Shown piece after piece: positions 15,095-24,823 of a stretch of DNA of 46,647 nucleotides. A program made the position numbers and the translations under genes. The notes under the pieces are model-generated. The model saw only the letters and a program-made list of their open reading frames with translations, was not told the DNA's origin and did not search any database. Source of the stretch: an uncultured Collinsella sp. (lineage in GTDB: Bacteria; Actinomycetota; Coriobacteriia; Coriobacteriales; Coriobacteriaceae); NCBI GenBank assembly GCA_958407465.1, contig CATYIV010000015.1, positions 1 through 46,647 of the forward strand, in the 5' to 3' direction. Position 1 is the stretch's first letter. Every line of letters starts with the position of its first letter.

Positions 15095-16129
15095 CTACCA
15101 GATTCCCAGCACGTGCTGCATTCCCAAACTCATGCACGCAATGCCAATCCAGCAGCAAAAGCCCAACGCGATGGGCTTGCCGCCCTTTTTGACCAGCTCG
15201 ACGATATCGGTATTAAAACCAATAGCCGCCATGGCCATCACAATAAAGAACTTCGACAGCTCCTTGATGGGCGCCGTGATGGACGCGGGAAGCTGAAGCA
15301 CCGTGGTGATCACGCTCGCCAGCACAAAGAACAGCACAAACATGGGAAACGCACGTTTAAGCGAGAACGTGCTTTTGGCGTCACCGCCGGCCTTGCGTGC
15401 CAGATGCATCTGCCAGCATGCGAGGACCAGCGTGATGGGAATAATGGCCAGCGTCCTGGTGAGCTTGACCACTGTGGCGCTCTCGAGCACATTGGCGCCG
15501 GGATGCATGCTGTCCCAGGCGCTCGCCGCAGCCGTTACCGACGAGGTGTCGTTGATGGCGGTGCCGGCAAACAGGCCAAAGCCCTCGTTGGTCAGCCCGA
15601 GCATGCCGCCGAGCGTCGGAAACACGAGCGCCGCGATAACGTTAAACAGGAAGATGACCGAAATGGCCTGGGCAATCTCGCGATCGTCGGCATCGATGAC
15701 GGGCGCGGTCGCAGCGATGGCCGAACCGCCGCAAATCGACGAACCCACACCCACAAGCGTCGCGATCTTACCCGGTACGTTCATGACGCGGCAGAGCACA
15801 AAGGCGATGACAAGCGAGGTCGAGATCGTCGCCACGATAATCGGCAGCGACTGGGCACCCTTGGACAGAATCTGGGAGAGGTTCATGCCAAAGCCAAGCA
15901 GGATAACCGCGTACTGCAAGACTTTTTTGGACGTATAGGTGACGCCGGCGGCGAGCTGTTCGCGACGATTCTTGGGAAAGACGAGCGCCAGGACCATGCC
16001 AAAGAGGATGGCAAATACCGGACCGCCGACCACCTCAATTTGTTTGCCGAGCAACGTCGCGGGAATGGCAATGATCAGGCAGAACAAGACGCCTTTCCAG
16101 CGCTCGCGAACGATATTTGCCAGTTGCAT
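15095..16129 (-). CDS. YeiH/UPF0324 family putative sulfate exporter
   Basis: The 344-residue integral membrane protein has about ten hydrophobic helices. It carries the family blocks LLGFGMNLSQILSKG, VGVGSSICGGSAIAA (conserved glycine/cysteine turn) and FAGTAINDTSSVTAAA. Family members are annotated as putative sulfate or sulfite exporters, with little direct evidence. AAGGAA precedes the ATG at 16129 by seven bases. The divergent GntR-type gene starts 193 bases away and is a plausible regulator. Confidence 0.9.
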   Translation of the reverse strand: MQLANIVRERWKGVLFCLIIAIPATLLGKQIEVVGGPVFAILFGMVLALVFPKNRREQLAAGVTYTSKKVLQYAVILLGFGMNLSQILSKGAQSLPIIVATISTSLVIAFVLCRVMNVPGKIATLVGVGSSICGGSAIAATAPVIDADDREIAQAISVIFLFNVIAALVFPTLGGMLGLTNEGFGLFAGTAINDTSSVTAAASAWDSMHPGANVLESATVVKLTRTLAIIPITLVLACWQMHLARKAGGDAKSTFSLKRAFPMFVLFFVLASVITTVLQLPASITAPIKELSKFFIVMAMAAIGFNTDIVELVKKGGKPIALGFCCWIGIACMSLGMQHVLGIW

Positions 16130-16322
16130 ATGGGATTCCTTCTTTCTATTTCACGTTTGCGACGGCTTATGATACGGCAACATTGAGCACAGCCTTGCGC
16201 AAACACAGACTAAGATGCCGCAATAGTTCTCAGGCAACAGCCGAATTGCCCACCGCGGAGAGCTGATTCGCGGCATAATTAACAACTGACATATGAGTTT
16301 GATAGAACAGTTGCGAGGCGCT

Positions 16323-17024
16323 ATGGAAGAATCGATGCACGTCGGCGAGCAGGAAACGAGCCTACAGGACCAGTCCTACCACACCATTCGACGCAAAATC
16401 GTCTACCTGGACTACAAGCCGGGCGAAAAGCTGGGCGTCAAGCAACTTTGCGACGACCTAGATATGGGGCGCACCCCTGTGCGCGAGGCTTTGGTTCGTT
16501 TGGCGCAGGAAGGCCTGGTGCGCACCGTGCCCCAGAGCGGTACCTACGTCTCGCCCATCAACCTCACCCTTGCCGAGAGTGCCTGTTACATCCGCGAGCA
16601 TCTGGAAAAGCAGGTGATTGTGGAGTGCTGTGCGCGCGCCACGTCGGCCGGCATCGAGCAGCTCGACCGCGCCATCGTGCTGCAGGAAAAGGCCATGGCC
16701 GAAGAGGATCGCATCGGCTTCTTTTTGAGCGACAACCTCATGCATCACATGATTTTTAGCATCGCATGTCGCAGCACCGTGTGGTCGTGGCTCGAAGAGA
16801 CCAATGCCGACCTGGAGCGCTTCCGCTGGCTGCGCGCCGCCACGCAGGTTCTCGACAATCAGGACATCGTGAACGAGCACAAGCAGATTCGCCGCGCTAT
16901 CGCCGGTCGCGACCCCATCGAAGCGAGCTTTTTGGTCAGCAAGCACCTGCATATGATGTTCCGCAACCAGACCGAGGTTCTGGACCAGTTCCCCGAGTAC
17001 TTCGAGACCAGCAAGCTCCGCTAA
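16323..17024 (+). CDS. GntR-family regulator (FadR/FCD type)
   Basis: The 233-residue protein begins with a winged helix (about 20-85): SYHTIRRKIVYLDYKPGEKL, then LCDDLDMGRTPVREALVRLAQEGLV and PQSGTYVSPI. An all-helical FCD effector domain follows (about 95-225), with metal/ligand-type His residues in DNLMHHMIF and NEHKQI. The ATG at 16323 is preferred, because GAGG stands six bases upstream. The ATG at 16293 lacks a ribosome site and lies only about 14 bases from the likely -10 box CATAAT (16274-16279). It is divergent from the YeiH-type gene, its most probable target. The effector is unknown. Confidence 0.9.
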   Translation: MEESMHVGEQETSLQDQSYHTIRRKIVYLDYKPGEKLGVKQLCDDLDMGRTPVREALVRLAQEGLVRTVPQSGTYVSPINLTLAESACYIREHLEKQVIVECCARATSAGIEQLDRAIVLQEKAMAEEDRIGFFLSDNLMHHMIFSIACRSTVWSWLEETNADLERFRWLRAATQVLDNQDIVNEHKQIRRAIAGRDPIEASFLVSKHLHMMFRNQTEVLDQFPEYFETSKLR

Positions 17025-17068
17025 CCTGCCAAATAGGGACAGGTTCATTTTGGCAGGTTTTATCTGGG
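17023..17068 (+). repeat. GGGACA-family hairpin, copy R1
   Basis: AACCTGCCAAA (17023-17033) pairs perfectly with TTTGGCAGGTT (17049-17059) around a loop containing AGGGACAGG, and the tail TTATCTGGG follows. It begins at the last bases of the GntR-type gene stop codon. Copies R2 (19200-19246, reverse) and R3 (22396-22442) share stem, loop and tail. Confidence 0.85.
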
Positions 17069-17078
17069 CAAATGAAAC

Positions 17079-17112
17079 AAGGCCCGGCTCCGCTGCAACG
17101 GAGCCGGGCCTT
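17079..17112 (-). terminator. glmS terminator
   Basis: AAGGCCCGGCTCCG and CGGAGCCGGGCCTT form a perfect 14-base-pair stem with a six-base loop, 23 bases past the glmS stop codon; TTGTTTC follows on the minus strand. Confidence 0.85.
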
Positions 17113-17135
17113 GGTCGCCAGAATGGCGGAACCAA

Positions 17136-18983
<1,848 letters not shown>

Positions 18984-19057
18984 AGGATAAATCCCTTCGT
19001 CCGCTTGACTGCAAAACGTCCACGCACAGGGGGCGCTGAGACGCATAACGTTCGAGT

Positions 19058-19063
19058 ATTGTA
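19058..19063 (-). promoter_or_regulatory. Candidate glmS -10 box
   Basis: TACAAT on the minus strand lies about 75 bases before the glmS start codon. The region 17 bases upstream (ATATCA) is a poor -35 box and abuts the palindromes at 19085-19116. Confidence 0.45.
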
Positions 19064-19084
19064 CTCACGCAAACGCAAGCTGAT

Positions 19085-19116
19085 ATACCAGAGGTGGTAT
19101 CTCAACTTAGATACCA
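19085..19116. promoter_or_regulatory. Overlapping palindromes (three ATACCA/TGGTAT half-sites) upstream of glmS
   Basis: ATACCA-GAGG-TGGTAT (19085-19100) is a perfect palindrome. Its right half starts a second perfect one, TGGTATCT-CAACTT-AGATACCA (19095-19116). The half-site TGGTAT resembles operators of HutC/DasR-type GntR regulators of amino-sugar metabolism, which would suit glmS. The identity of the regulator is an inference. Confidence 0.6.
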
Positions 19117-19199
19117 CTCGATGCACACACGTCCAGCCGGTCCAAACCACCACAAAGGTACCTGCCCCCTTCGTGGTGGTCGCGCTGGCAACGGCGTTT

Positions 19200-19246
19200 C
19201 CCCAGATAAACCTGCCAAAATAAACCTGTCCCTTTTTGGTAGGTTT
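19200..19246 (-). repeat. GGGACA-family hairpin, copy R2
   Basis: On the minus strand AAACCTACCAAAAA and TTTTGGCAGGTTT flank AGGGACAGG, followed by ATCTGGGG, the same layout as R1 and R3 in the opposite orientation. It sits immediately upstream of the TACAAT box of the LacI-family gene and may cover its -35 region. Confidence 0.8.
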
Positions 19247-19253
19247 GGGATGC

Positions 19254-19259
19254 TACAAT
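19254..19259 (+). promoter_or_regulatory. Candidate -10 box of the LacI-type gene
   Basis: TACAAT lies 36 bases before the ATG. Its -35 region falls inside repeat R2, so the repeat may contribute to, or limit, promoter activity. Confidence 0.45.
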
Positions 19260-19294
19260 CTGGCTTGTACTTGAAACGCATCAAAGGGGCCGCT

Positions 19295-20404
19295 ATGGCA
19301 AAGGTAAAAATCAGCGACGTCGCGCGCGAGGCCGGGGTTTCGTTGGGCACGGTTTCCAACGCGCTCAACCACCCCGAAAAGCTGCGCCCCGAGACCCTCA
19401 AGCTCATCAACGAGACCATCAATCGCCTTGGCTACCTGCCCAACCAAAGCGCCCGTCAGCTCGCGGGCGGCGCCACCAAGTCCTTTGGCCTGGTGCTCCC
19501 CCGTCTCGATCACGGCTTTTCGCTCCAAATCGCCAGCGGCGCCCACAACGAGGCCCGCAAGCACGGCTACGACTTGCTCATCGCCAACGCCGATAACGAC
19601 GATATTCTCGAGGACCATTACCTGCGCTACTTTATGGGCACCCAGATGTCCGGCGTCATGGTTCAGCCCATGGCATCCCCCGACTGGCACCCCGCCATGA
19701 CCAAGATGCCCGTGCCGATCGTCCATCTGGACATCCATTGCTCCGAGCCCGGCTACTACGTAGCGGCCGACAATGAGGCCCAGGGTCGCATCATTGCCGA
19801 ACTTGCCATCGCCCGCGGCGCGCACCATATTGTCGTCGTCGGCCGAGCAGCATTTATGCAACTCACCCTGCGCGTCCTTGGCATTCATAAGGCGCTCGCC
19901 CTGCACCCCGATATCAAGATCGAAGTCATCGACGCCGGCGAATGGAATACCGCTGCCGACGGCTACGGCATCGGTGCCCAAATCGCCGAGCGCCCCGCGG
20001 ACGAACGTCCCGATTTTGTCGTCGGCCTGACCGACGTGCTGGCCTCGGGCGTTATCTCGGCATTGGTCGACAAAGGCATCTCCGTCCCCGAGCAGGTTCG
20101 CGTGGCCGGATGCGACGGCAACCCGCTCGCTTGGAGCGGATCGGTCCCACTCACTACGGTAGCGCCCCCGGGCTACGAGATTGGCCGCAAGGGTGTCCAA
20201 CTGCTGATGGAGCAAATCGAGAACAAGGCCCCGGCAAAGATCAAGCATATCCGTGTCGGCTCCGCAGTGCGTACCGTCACCGCAGTCGCCGCCGAGGATA
20301 TCAACCGCCAAGAACTGGTACGTCCGTTCCTGCTGGAACGCGCCAGCACCCGGGCAAGCAGCCAGACCGACGCCACGGCCATCAACCTCGGCGCGTATCT
20401 ATAG
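19295..20404 (+). CDS. LacI-family transcriptional regulator
   Basis: The 369-residue protein starts with a LacI helix-turn-helix (residues 4-24, VKISDVAREAGVSLGTVSNAL) and hinge (GYLPNQSARQLAGG). A periplasmic-binding-like sensor follows (about 62-340), with DNEAQGRIIAELA and VAGCDGNPLAWSGSVPLTTV. The C-terminal 35 residues extend past the usual domain. AAAGGGG stands about five bases before the ATG. It is divergent from glmS and convergent with a HAD phosphatase gene; no sugar transporter is adjacent, so the target is unclear. The paralogue at 28940 controls a different locus. Confidence 0.92.
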   Translation: MAKVKISDVAREAGVSLGTVSNALNHPEKLRPETLKLINETINRLGYLPNQSARQLAGGATKSFGLVLPRLDHGFSLQIASGAHNEARKHGYDLLIANADNDDILEDHYLRYFMGTQMSGVMVQPMASPDWHPAMTKMPVPIVHLDIHCSEPGYYVAADNEAQGRIIAELAIARGAHHIVVVGRAAFMQLTLRVLGIHKALALHPDIKIEVIDAGEWNTAADGYGIGAQIAERPADERPDFVVGLTDVLASGVISALVDKGISVPEQVRVAGCDGNPLAWSGSVPLTTVAPPGYEIGRKGVQLLMEQIENKAPAKIKHIRVGSAVRTVTAVAAEDINRQELVRPFLLERASTRASSQTDATAINLGAYL

Positions 20405-20437
20405 CACGCCCGCAAGTATGCTAAGTCGCCGCTCAAG

Positions 20438-20471
20438 CAAAAGAGGCCCGACCATTGCCGGACCCCTTTTG
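20438..20471. terminator. Terminator between the LacI-type and HAD genes
   Basis: CAAAAGAGGCCCG and CGGACCCCTTTTG form an imperfect stem with U-runs on both strands (TTTTGTTT on plus, CTTTTG on minus). It probably ends both convergent transcripts. Confidence 0.7.
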
Positions 20472-20517
20472 TTTAAGCGCAAACGTAAGCAATTGCTCGT
20501 TTCAACGCCGCAATTGT

Positions 20518-21168
20518 CTAGCGCACGGCCTTGACCGCCGCCGCCAGATCGAACAGCGTATCGAGCACGGCCTCGCAGCCATCCACCACGTCCTGCGGCA
20601 GCGGCACGATATCGGGGACGGCAAAGACATGGCAGCCGGCCGTAATGCCCGAGACGCAACCGTTGCGCGAATCCTCGACCACGGCACATTCCTCGGGAGC
20701 AAAGCCCGCGCGCTCGCAGGCGAGCAGATACATCTCGGGGTCGGGCTTGCCGTGCACGACGTCCTCGCCACACGTTACCGTTTCAAACTTGTCAAAGAGG
20801 CCAACCATCTTAAGGTTGCGCTCGGCCGTAACGAGGCGCGACGACGTCGCTAGACCAACGTGATAGCCCGCAGCCAGCAGCTCGTCTAGGCACTCGGCGG
20901 CGCCGGCCTTAAGTTCCAGTTCGGTCTTGACCATCTCGTCGCGAATCTCCTTGTGGCGGACATAGACCGCCTCGGTGGTTTCGTGGCTGCCGTAATGCTC
21001 ATCAAGGATGTCCATGACATCGGGCAGCGTGCGGCCGATAAACTGATGGATCAGCGCTTCATCAATCGCGAGCCCCAGCTCAGCGGCGCCTGCCTTCCAG
21101 GCCTTAATCCCCAAACGCTCGGTATCGACCAGCGTTCCATCCATGTCAAAAATAACAGCCTTGATCAT
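20518..21168 (-). CDS. HAD-superfamily phosphatase/phosphomutase (beta-phosphoglucomutase-like)
   Basis: The 216-residue protein has HAD motif I FDMDGTLVDTE (D8 nucleophile, D10 acid/base), motif II LATSS, motif III GKPDPEMYLLA and motif IV VVEDSRNG, with a helical C1 cap (about 17-85). This is the architecture of subfamily IA enzymes such as beta-phosphoglucomutase or small sugar-phosphate phosphatases. The substrate cannot be named from sequence alone. A GGGGGA motif precedes the ATG at 21168. The gene is divergent from larE across a palindrome at 21229-21245. Confidence 0.9.
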   Translation of the reverse strand: MIKAVIFDMDGTLVDTERLGIKAWKAGAAELGLAIDEALIHQFIGRTLPDVMDILDEHYGSHETTEAVYVRHKEIRDEMVKTELELKAGAAECLDELLAAGYHVGLATSSRLVTAERNLKMVGLFDKFETVTCGEDVVHGKPDPEMYLLACERAGFAPEECAVVEDSRNGCVSGITAGCHVFAVPDIVPLPQDVVDGCEAVLDTLFDLAAAVKAVR

Positions 21169-21228
21169 ATCGGTCCCCCATCGACTCTCGCTGTCGCGTT
21201 GCTGCAACTCTACCGCATTTGGCAACTT

Positions 21229-21245
21229 GTATATAACGTATATAC
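21229..21245. promoter_or_regulatory. Palindrome GTATATA-N3-TATATAC between the HAD gene and larE
   Basis: GTATATAACGTATATAC has seven-base perfect arms. It lies 61 bases from the HAD start codon and 97 from larE, in the shared promoter region. It could be a regulator operator or overlap A/T-rich -10 elements. Confidence 0.45.
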
Positions 21246-21341
21246 CATATTGCACTTTCGTTACACAGATAGAAGTCTTATGGCAAGTAACGCATTAGGA
21301 TTATAGTTTTCGATCGAGTACTCAACGATAAGGAACGTTTC

Positions 21342-22220
21342 ATGATTTTAGACACCACGGCACCCGCAGAGGAGCTTCAAGACAAGCTATCGGCGCTCGA
21401 ACAGCTGCTTTTGGCATACGGGCGCGTGGCTATCGGGTTTTCCGGCGGCGTTGACAGCAGCTTTTTGGCCGCCGTATGCGCCCGCATCATGCCTACCAAT
21501 ACCCTCCTCGTCCATCTCACCACGCCGCTCATCGGCACGCCCGAGCAGGCTTCGTTTGAGCAGTCCGTTGATGGACAAGCCAATGAAGGGGCGCATTTTA
21601 AGCTCCCCGTGCTCAATCTTTCGGTCGATCAGTTGCAGCTCCCCCAAGTAGCCTGCAACGATGCCAATCGCTGCTACCACTGCAAGCACGCTGGCTTTAC
21701 CGCCATCGTCAACCACGCCAAGTCGCTCGGCTTTCCCACCGTCATCGATGGCAGCAATGCAAGCGATCGCGGTGACTACCGCCCCGGCATGCGTGCGGCA
21801 GAAGAGCTCGGCGTACGCTCACCCCTTATGGAGGTCGGCTTTACCAAGGACGAAGAGCGCGAGCTGCTGCGCGCATGGGGTTATCCCGTTTGGAACCTGC
21901 CGGCGGGAGCATGTCTTGCCACGCGCGTCCCCACGGGCGAGGAGCTTACGCGCGAGAAGGTCTCCCTGATTCGCGCCTGCGAGGATTACCTGCACGATCT
22001 TGATCTGGCACAGGTACGCGCGCGCCTGGTCGGCGGCTGCATGCATATCGAGGCCGCACCCGCAGATGTCGCCAAGATTGCCACCCTCGGCGGTGCCGCC
22101 GTCGACGACAAGGGCAAGACCCCGCTGCCCGCCGTTATCAAGTCCGCGCTGCGCGAACTGGGCTGCGACCATATCTCCCCCGAGGTCACCCCCTACATTC
22201 ACGGCAACATGAATCTTTAA
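21342..22220 (+). CDS. larE: ATP-dependent sacrificial sulfur transferase LarE
   Basis: The 292-residue protein has the PP-loop ATP-pyrophosphatase motif SGGVDSS (34-40), the CYHCK segment (111-115) and LPAGACLATR with C191 at the position of the sacrificial cysteine of LarE (Cys176 in Lactiplantibacillus plantarum). LarE donates sulfur to build the nickel-pincer cofactor of lactate racemase and related epimerases. AAGGAA stands eight bases before the ATG. larB, larC and larA are not in this window, so its client enzyme must be encoded elsewhere or it has a different sulfur acceptor. Repeat copy B begins at the base after the stop codon. Confidence 0.93.
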   Translation: MILDTTAPAEELQDKLSALEQLLLAYGRVAIGFSGGVDSSFLAAVCARIMPTNTLLVHLTTPLIGTPEQASFEQSVDGQANEGAHFKLPVLNLSVDQLQLPQVACNDANRCYHCKHAGFTAIVNHAKSLGFPTVIDGSNASDRGDYRPGMRAAEELGVRSPLMEVGFTKDEERELLRAWGYPVWNLPAGACLATRVPTGEELTREKVSLIRACEDYLHDLDLAQVRARLVGGCMHIEAAPADVAKIATLGGAAVDDKGKTPLPAVIKSALRELGCDHISPEVTPYIHGNMNL

Positions 22221-22369
22221 GTTACGCCGTTTTACAAACGGCGTAACCGCTCGGCGCTGCGCAGGCCCCGGGCACGGCAATCTGACGCTCAACTTCACGG
22301 GCGCGACCAAAAGGTCAGCGCCCGCTTGTTTCACGTCACCTTACCGCACCCGGAGCCCGCTCGCTCGCA
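22221..22369 (+). repeat. 150-base 3'-end repeat element, copy B
   Basis: It matches 12727-12870 in order and orientation. It starts with hairpin GTTACGCCG / CGGCGTAAC directly after the larE stop codon. The second hairpin (22298-22324, CGGGCGC-GACC-AAAA-GGTC-A-GCGCCCG) keeps the bulged A. It exchanges one A-T pair of copy A for C-G. Confidence 0.8.
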
Positions 22370-22395
22370 TATGCTCAACCTGCACTGCGTTAACT

Positions 22396-22442
22396 GACCT
22401 GCCAAAAAGGAACAGGTTTATTTTGGCAGGTTTTATCTGGGG
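22396..22442 (+). repeat. GGGACA-family hairpin, copy R3
   Basis: ACCTGCCAAAA pairs with TTTTGGCAGGT, the loop holds AGGAACAGG (one change from GGGACA), and the tail TTATCTGGGG follows. It lies between repeat copy B and a terminator in the 307-base gap between larE and the EIIA gene. Confidence 0.8.
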
Positions 22443-22452
22443 AAACGCAAAT

Positions 22453-22489
22453 AGGGCCGTGACACCCATACGGCGTCGCGGCCCTTTTC
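22453..22489. terminator. Terminator between larE and the PTS operon
   Basis: AGGGCCGTGAC and GTCGCGGCCCT form an 11-base-pair stem with one G-U pair. TTTTCC follows on the plus strand and ATTTGCGTTT on the minus strand, so it can end the PTS operon and the larE transcript. Confidence 0.8.
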
Positions 22490-22527
22490 CTTGGAGAAGG
22501 ATCAATTGATTGAACGGGATGACCGTT

Positions 22528-22980
22528 CTAGTCTTCGAGTCCGCTATTGATGAGCTCCGCAATCTCAACGGGATCGGTGCTCGCGCGCACCTTGTCACGG
22601 AAGCCGGCGTCCATCAGCATCACGGCAGCCTTGGAGAGCAAGCGCAGGTGCGTGGTTCCTGCCTCGCCGGCAGGCACGTACAGCGCGAGCGCAACATCGA
22701 CGGGCACACCATCGAAGCTCGGCCATTCAACGGGCTCGACCAGCTTAAGCACGGCAACGCCCGGCGTGTGGATAGCATCGCTTTTGGCATGTGGAACGGC
22801 AAAACCGGCGACAAGGCCAGTCTCGGCCTCGTTCTCGCGAGCCATGAAGGCAGTCTCTACGGCAGATGCGTCGTCAGCAAAGCCGAGCTCGACGGCCTGA
22901 TCGGACAAATAATGCAGGGCATCCTCGCGCGAGGCGGCGGTATACCCTATCGTCACTTGGTTGGCAGATACAAATCCCAT
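22528..22980 (-). CDS. PTS EIIA component, fructose/mannitol type
   Basis: The 150-residue cytoplasmic phosphocarrier has the EIIA-Fru active-site block GFAVPHAKSDAI, with H64 as the likely phosphorylated histidine. FMARENEAETGL precedes it, and the fold ends with a helix carrying ASTDPVEIAELI. It should pass phosphate from HPr to the EIIB domain encoded at 27052-28524. AAGGAAGG precedes the ATG. As the last gene of the operon it is separated from EIIBC by four enzyme genes, an uncommon order. Confidence 0.93.
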   Translation of the reverse strand: MGFVSANQVTIGYTAASREDALHYLSDQAVELGFADDASAVETAFMARENEAETGLVAGFAVPHAKSDAIHTPGVAVLKLVEPVEWPSFDGVPVDVALALYVPAGEAGTTHLRLLSKAAVMLMDAGFRDKVRASTDPVEIAELINSGLED

Positions 22981-22991
22981 GGAAACCTTCC

Positions 22992-23930
22992 TTACAACAC
23001 AGACCTGACCGCAGCTTCGATGCCGTCGGCGTCCAAACCGTACTTGTGCAGCAAATCGACCGCAGGGCCGGACTCGCCATACACATCGCGCACGCCGACG
23101 CGACGCATCGGCACCGGATACTGCTCCGCTAGCACCGAGGCAACGGCCTCGCCAAGACCGCCGATAATCGAATGCTCCTCGGCAGTGACCACGCGACCGG
23201 TCTTCTTGGCGCTGGCTACAACCAGGCGTTCGTCGAGCGGCTTGATCGTATGCATGTTGATGACCTCGGCATCGATGCCATCGGCAGCGAGCGCCTCGGC
23301 AGCCTCAAGCGCCTCGGCGACCATAAGGCCACAAGCGATGATGGTCACATCGGACCCCTCGCGCACGACCACGCCGCGACCAATCTTGAACTCATAGTCC
23401 TCGCAGTCGTTGATGACCGGTGTTGCCAGGCGGCCGAAGCGCATGTAAACCGGGCCCTCAAACTCATAGGCGGCGCGCACACAGGCACGAGCCTCGACGT
23501 CGTCGGCGGGAACGACCACCGTCATACCCGGAATCGTGCGCATGAGTGCGATATCCTCGCAGCACTGGTGCGTGGCGCCGTCCTCGCCCACCGAAATGCC
23601 GGCATGAGTAGCGCCAATCTTGACGTTGAGGTGCGGGTAGCCGATGGAATTGCGGACCTGCTCGTAGGCGCGACCGGCGGCAAACATCGCAAAGGTGCTC
23701 GCAAAAGCAACGCGGCCCGTGGTCGCGATGCCGGCGGCAAGACCCATCAGGTTGCTCTCGGCAATGCCGGCGTCGTAGAAGCGCTCAGGGTGCGCAGCCT
23801 TAAACTTACCGGTCTGCGTGGCGGCGGCCAGGTCGGCATCGAGAACCACAAAGTCATCGCGCTCATTGCCCAGCTCGACAAGTGCCTCGCCATAGCTAAC
23901 GCGCGTGGCGACTTTCTTGACGTCTGCCAT
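22992..23930 (-). CDS. Transketolase, C-terminal subunit
   Basis: The 312-residue protein holds the transketolase pyrimidine-binding and C-terminal domains. YDAGIAESNLMGLAAGIA carries the catalytic Glu that activates thiamine diphosphate. The cofactor-site FASTFAMFAAGRAYEQ and substrate-site GEDGATHQCCEDIALMR also fit. It needs the N-terminal subunit encoded just upstream, with which it overlaps by one base (TAATG), so equal synthesis is expected. GGGGAGGAG precedes the ATG. Together they transfer two-carbon units between ketose and aldose phosphates. Location in a PTS operon suggests a dedicated catabolic enzyme rather than the housekeeping one. Confidence 0.95.
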   Translation of the reverse strand: MADVKKVATRVSYGEALVELGNERDDFVVLDADLAAATQTGKFKAAHPERFYDAGIAESNLMGLAAGIATTGRVAFASTFAMFAAGRAYEQVRNSIGYPHLNVKIGATHAGISVGEDGATHQCCEDIALMRTIPGMTVVVPADDVEARACVRAAYEFEGPVYMRFGRLATPVINDCEDYEFKIGRGVVVREGSDVTIIACGLMVAEALEAAEALAADGIDAEVINMHTIKPLDERLVVASAKKTGRVVTAEEHSIIGGLGEAVASVLAEQYPVPMRRVGVRDVYGESGPAVDLLHKYGLDADGIEAAVRSVL

Positions 23931-24760
23931 TAGAGCTCCTCCCCTGCTGCTGCGAGCTCGGCCATGGCCTGCTCAAACTGTTCATCGTTGGGTGCCTTGC
24001 CGTGCCAGCCCACCTGGTTTTCCATAAAGGAGACGCCCTTGCCCTTCACCGTCTCGGCGATAATGGCCACGGGCGAGTCGCTCACTTTGCGGGCCTCGGC
24101 AAAGGCGGCGGCAATCTGCGCCATGTCGTTACCGTCGGCGAGCTCGATCACATGCCACTTAAAGGCGCGGAACTTGTCAGCGAGCGGCATGGCCGAGTTG
24201 ACTTCATCGATCGTGCCGTCAATCTGCAAGCCGTTGTGGTCGACGACGGCAACAAGATTGTCGAGCGCATGGTTGCCGGCGAACATGGCCGCCTCCCACA
24301 CCTGGCCTTCCTCGCACTCACCGTCGCCCAGCAACGTGTAGACACGGTAGCCGTCGCCCCAGTGCTTAGCGGCAAGCGCCATTCCAACTGCAGCAGAGAT
24401 GCCCTGACCGAGCGATCCGGTGGACATATCGATGCCAGGGGCGTCGTTCATGTTGGGATGGCCCTGCAGTCGGCTGCCAATATGACGGAGCGTCTCGAGC
24501 TCTTCGACGGGAAAATAGCCGCGATTTGCCAACACCGAATACAGGCCCGGCGCCGCGTGACCCTTGGAGAGCACAAAGCGATCGCGATCGGCCTTGTGAG
24601 GGTCGGCAGGATCGATATTCATTTCCTCAAAGTACAGATACGTCATGATGTCGGCAGCACCGAGCGATCCACCCGGGTGTCCCGACTTGGCCGCGTGAAC
24701 CGCAGTCACGACACCCTTCCTGACCTCATTGGCGACCTTCGCCAGCTCCTGGTTGGTCAT
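23930..24760 (-). CDS. Transketolase, N-terminal subunit
   Basis: The 276-residue subunit carries the thiamine diphosphate/Mg2+ site GDGECEEGQVWEAAMFAGNH (the GDG-x(25-30)-N motif), AKSGHPGGSLGAADI near the start and FVLSKGHAAPGLYSVL. It lacks the other two transketolase domains, which the next gene supplies. Split transketolases occur in many Actinobacteria, Firmicutes and archaea. The ATG at 24760 has GAGAGGAA six bases upstream. It begins 63 bases after the transaldolase gene. Confidence 0.95.
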   Translation of the reverse strand: MTNQELAKVANEVRKGVVTAVHAAKSGHPGGSLGAADIMTYLYFEEMNIDPADPHKADRDRFVLSKGHAAPGLYSVLANRGYFPVEELETLRHIGSRLQGHPNMNDAPGIDMSTGSLGQGISAAVGMALAAKHWGDGYRVYTLLGDGECEEGQVWEAAMFAGNHALDNLVAVVDHNGLQIDGTIDEVNSAMPLADKFRAFKWHVIELADGNDMAQIAAAFAEARKVSDSPVAIIAETVKGKGVSFMENQVGWHGKAPNDEQFEQAMAELAAAGEEL

Positions 24761-24823
24761 ACGAATTCCTCTCTTGAGAACAACCCCGGCACCGGATGAC
24801 GCGATGCCGGGGCAATCCACTCG

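Noticed and set aside
18984..19046. Possible glmS ribozyme in the glmS leader.
   Set aside because: TCAGCGCC is present, but the conserved core and pairing pattern of the ribozyme are not.
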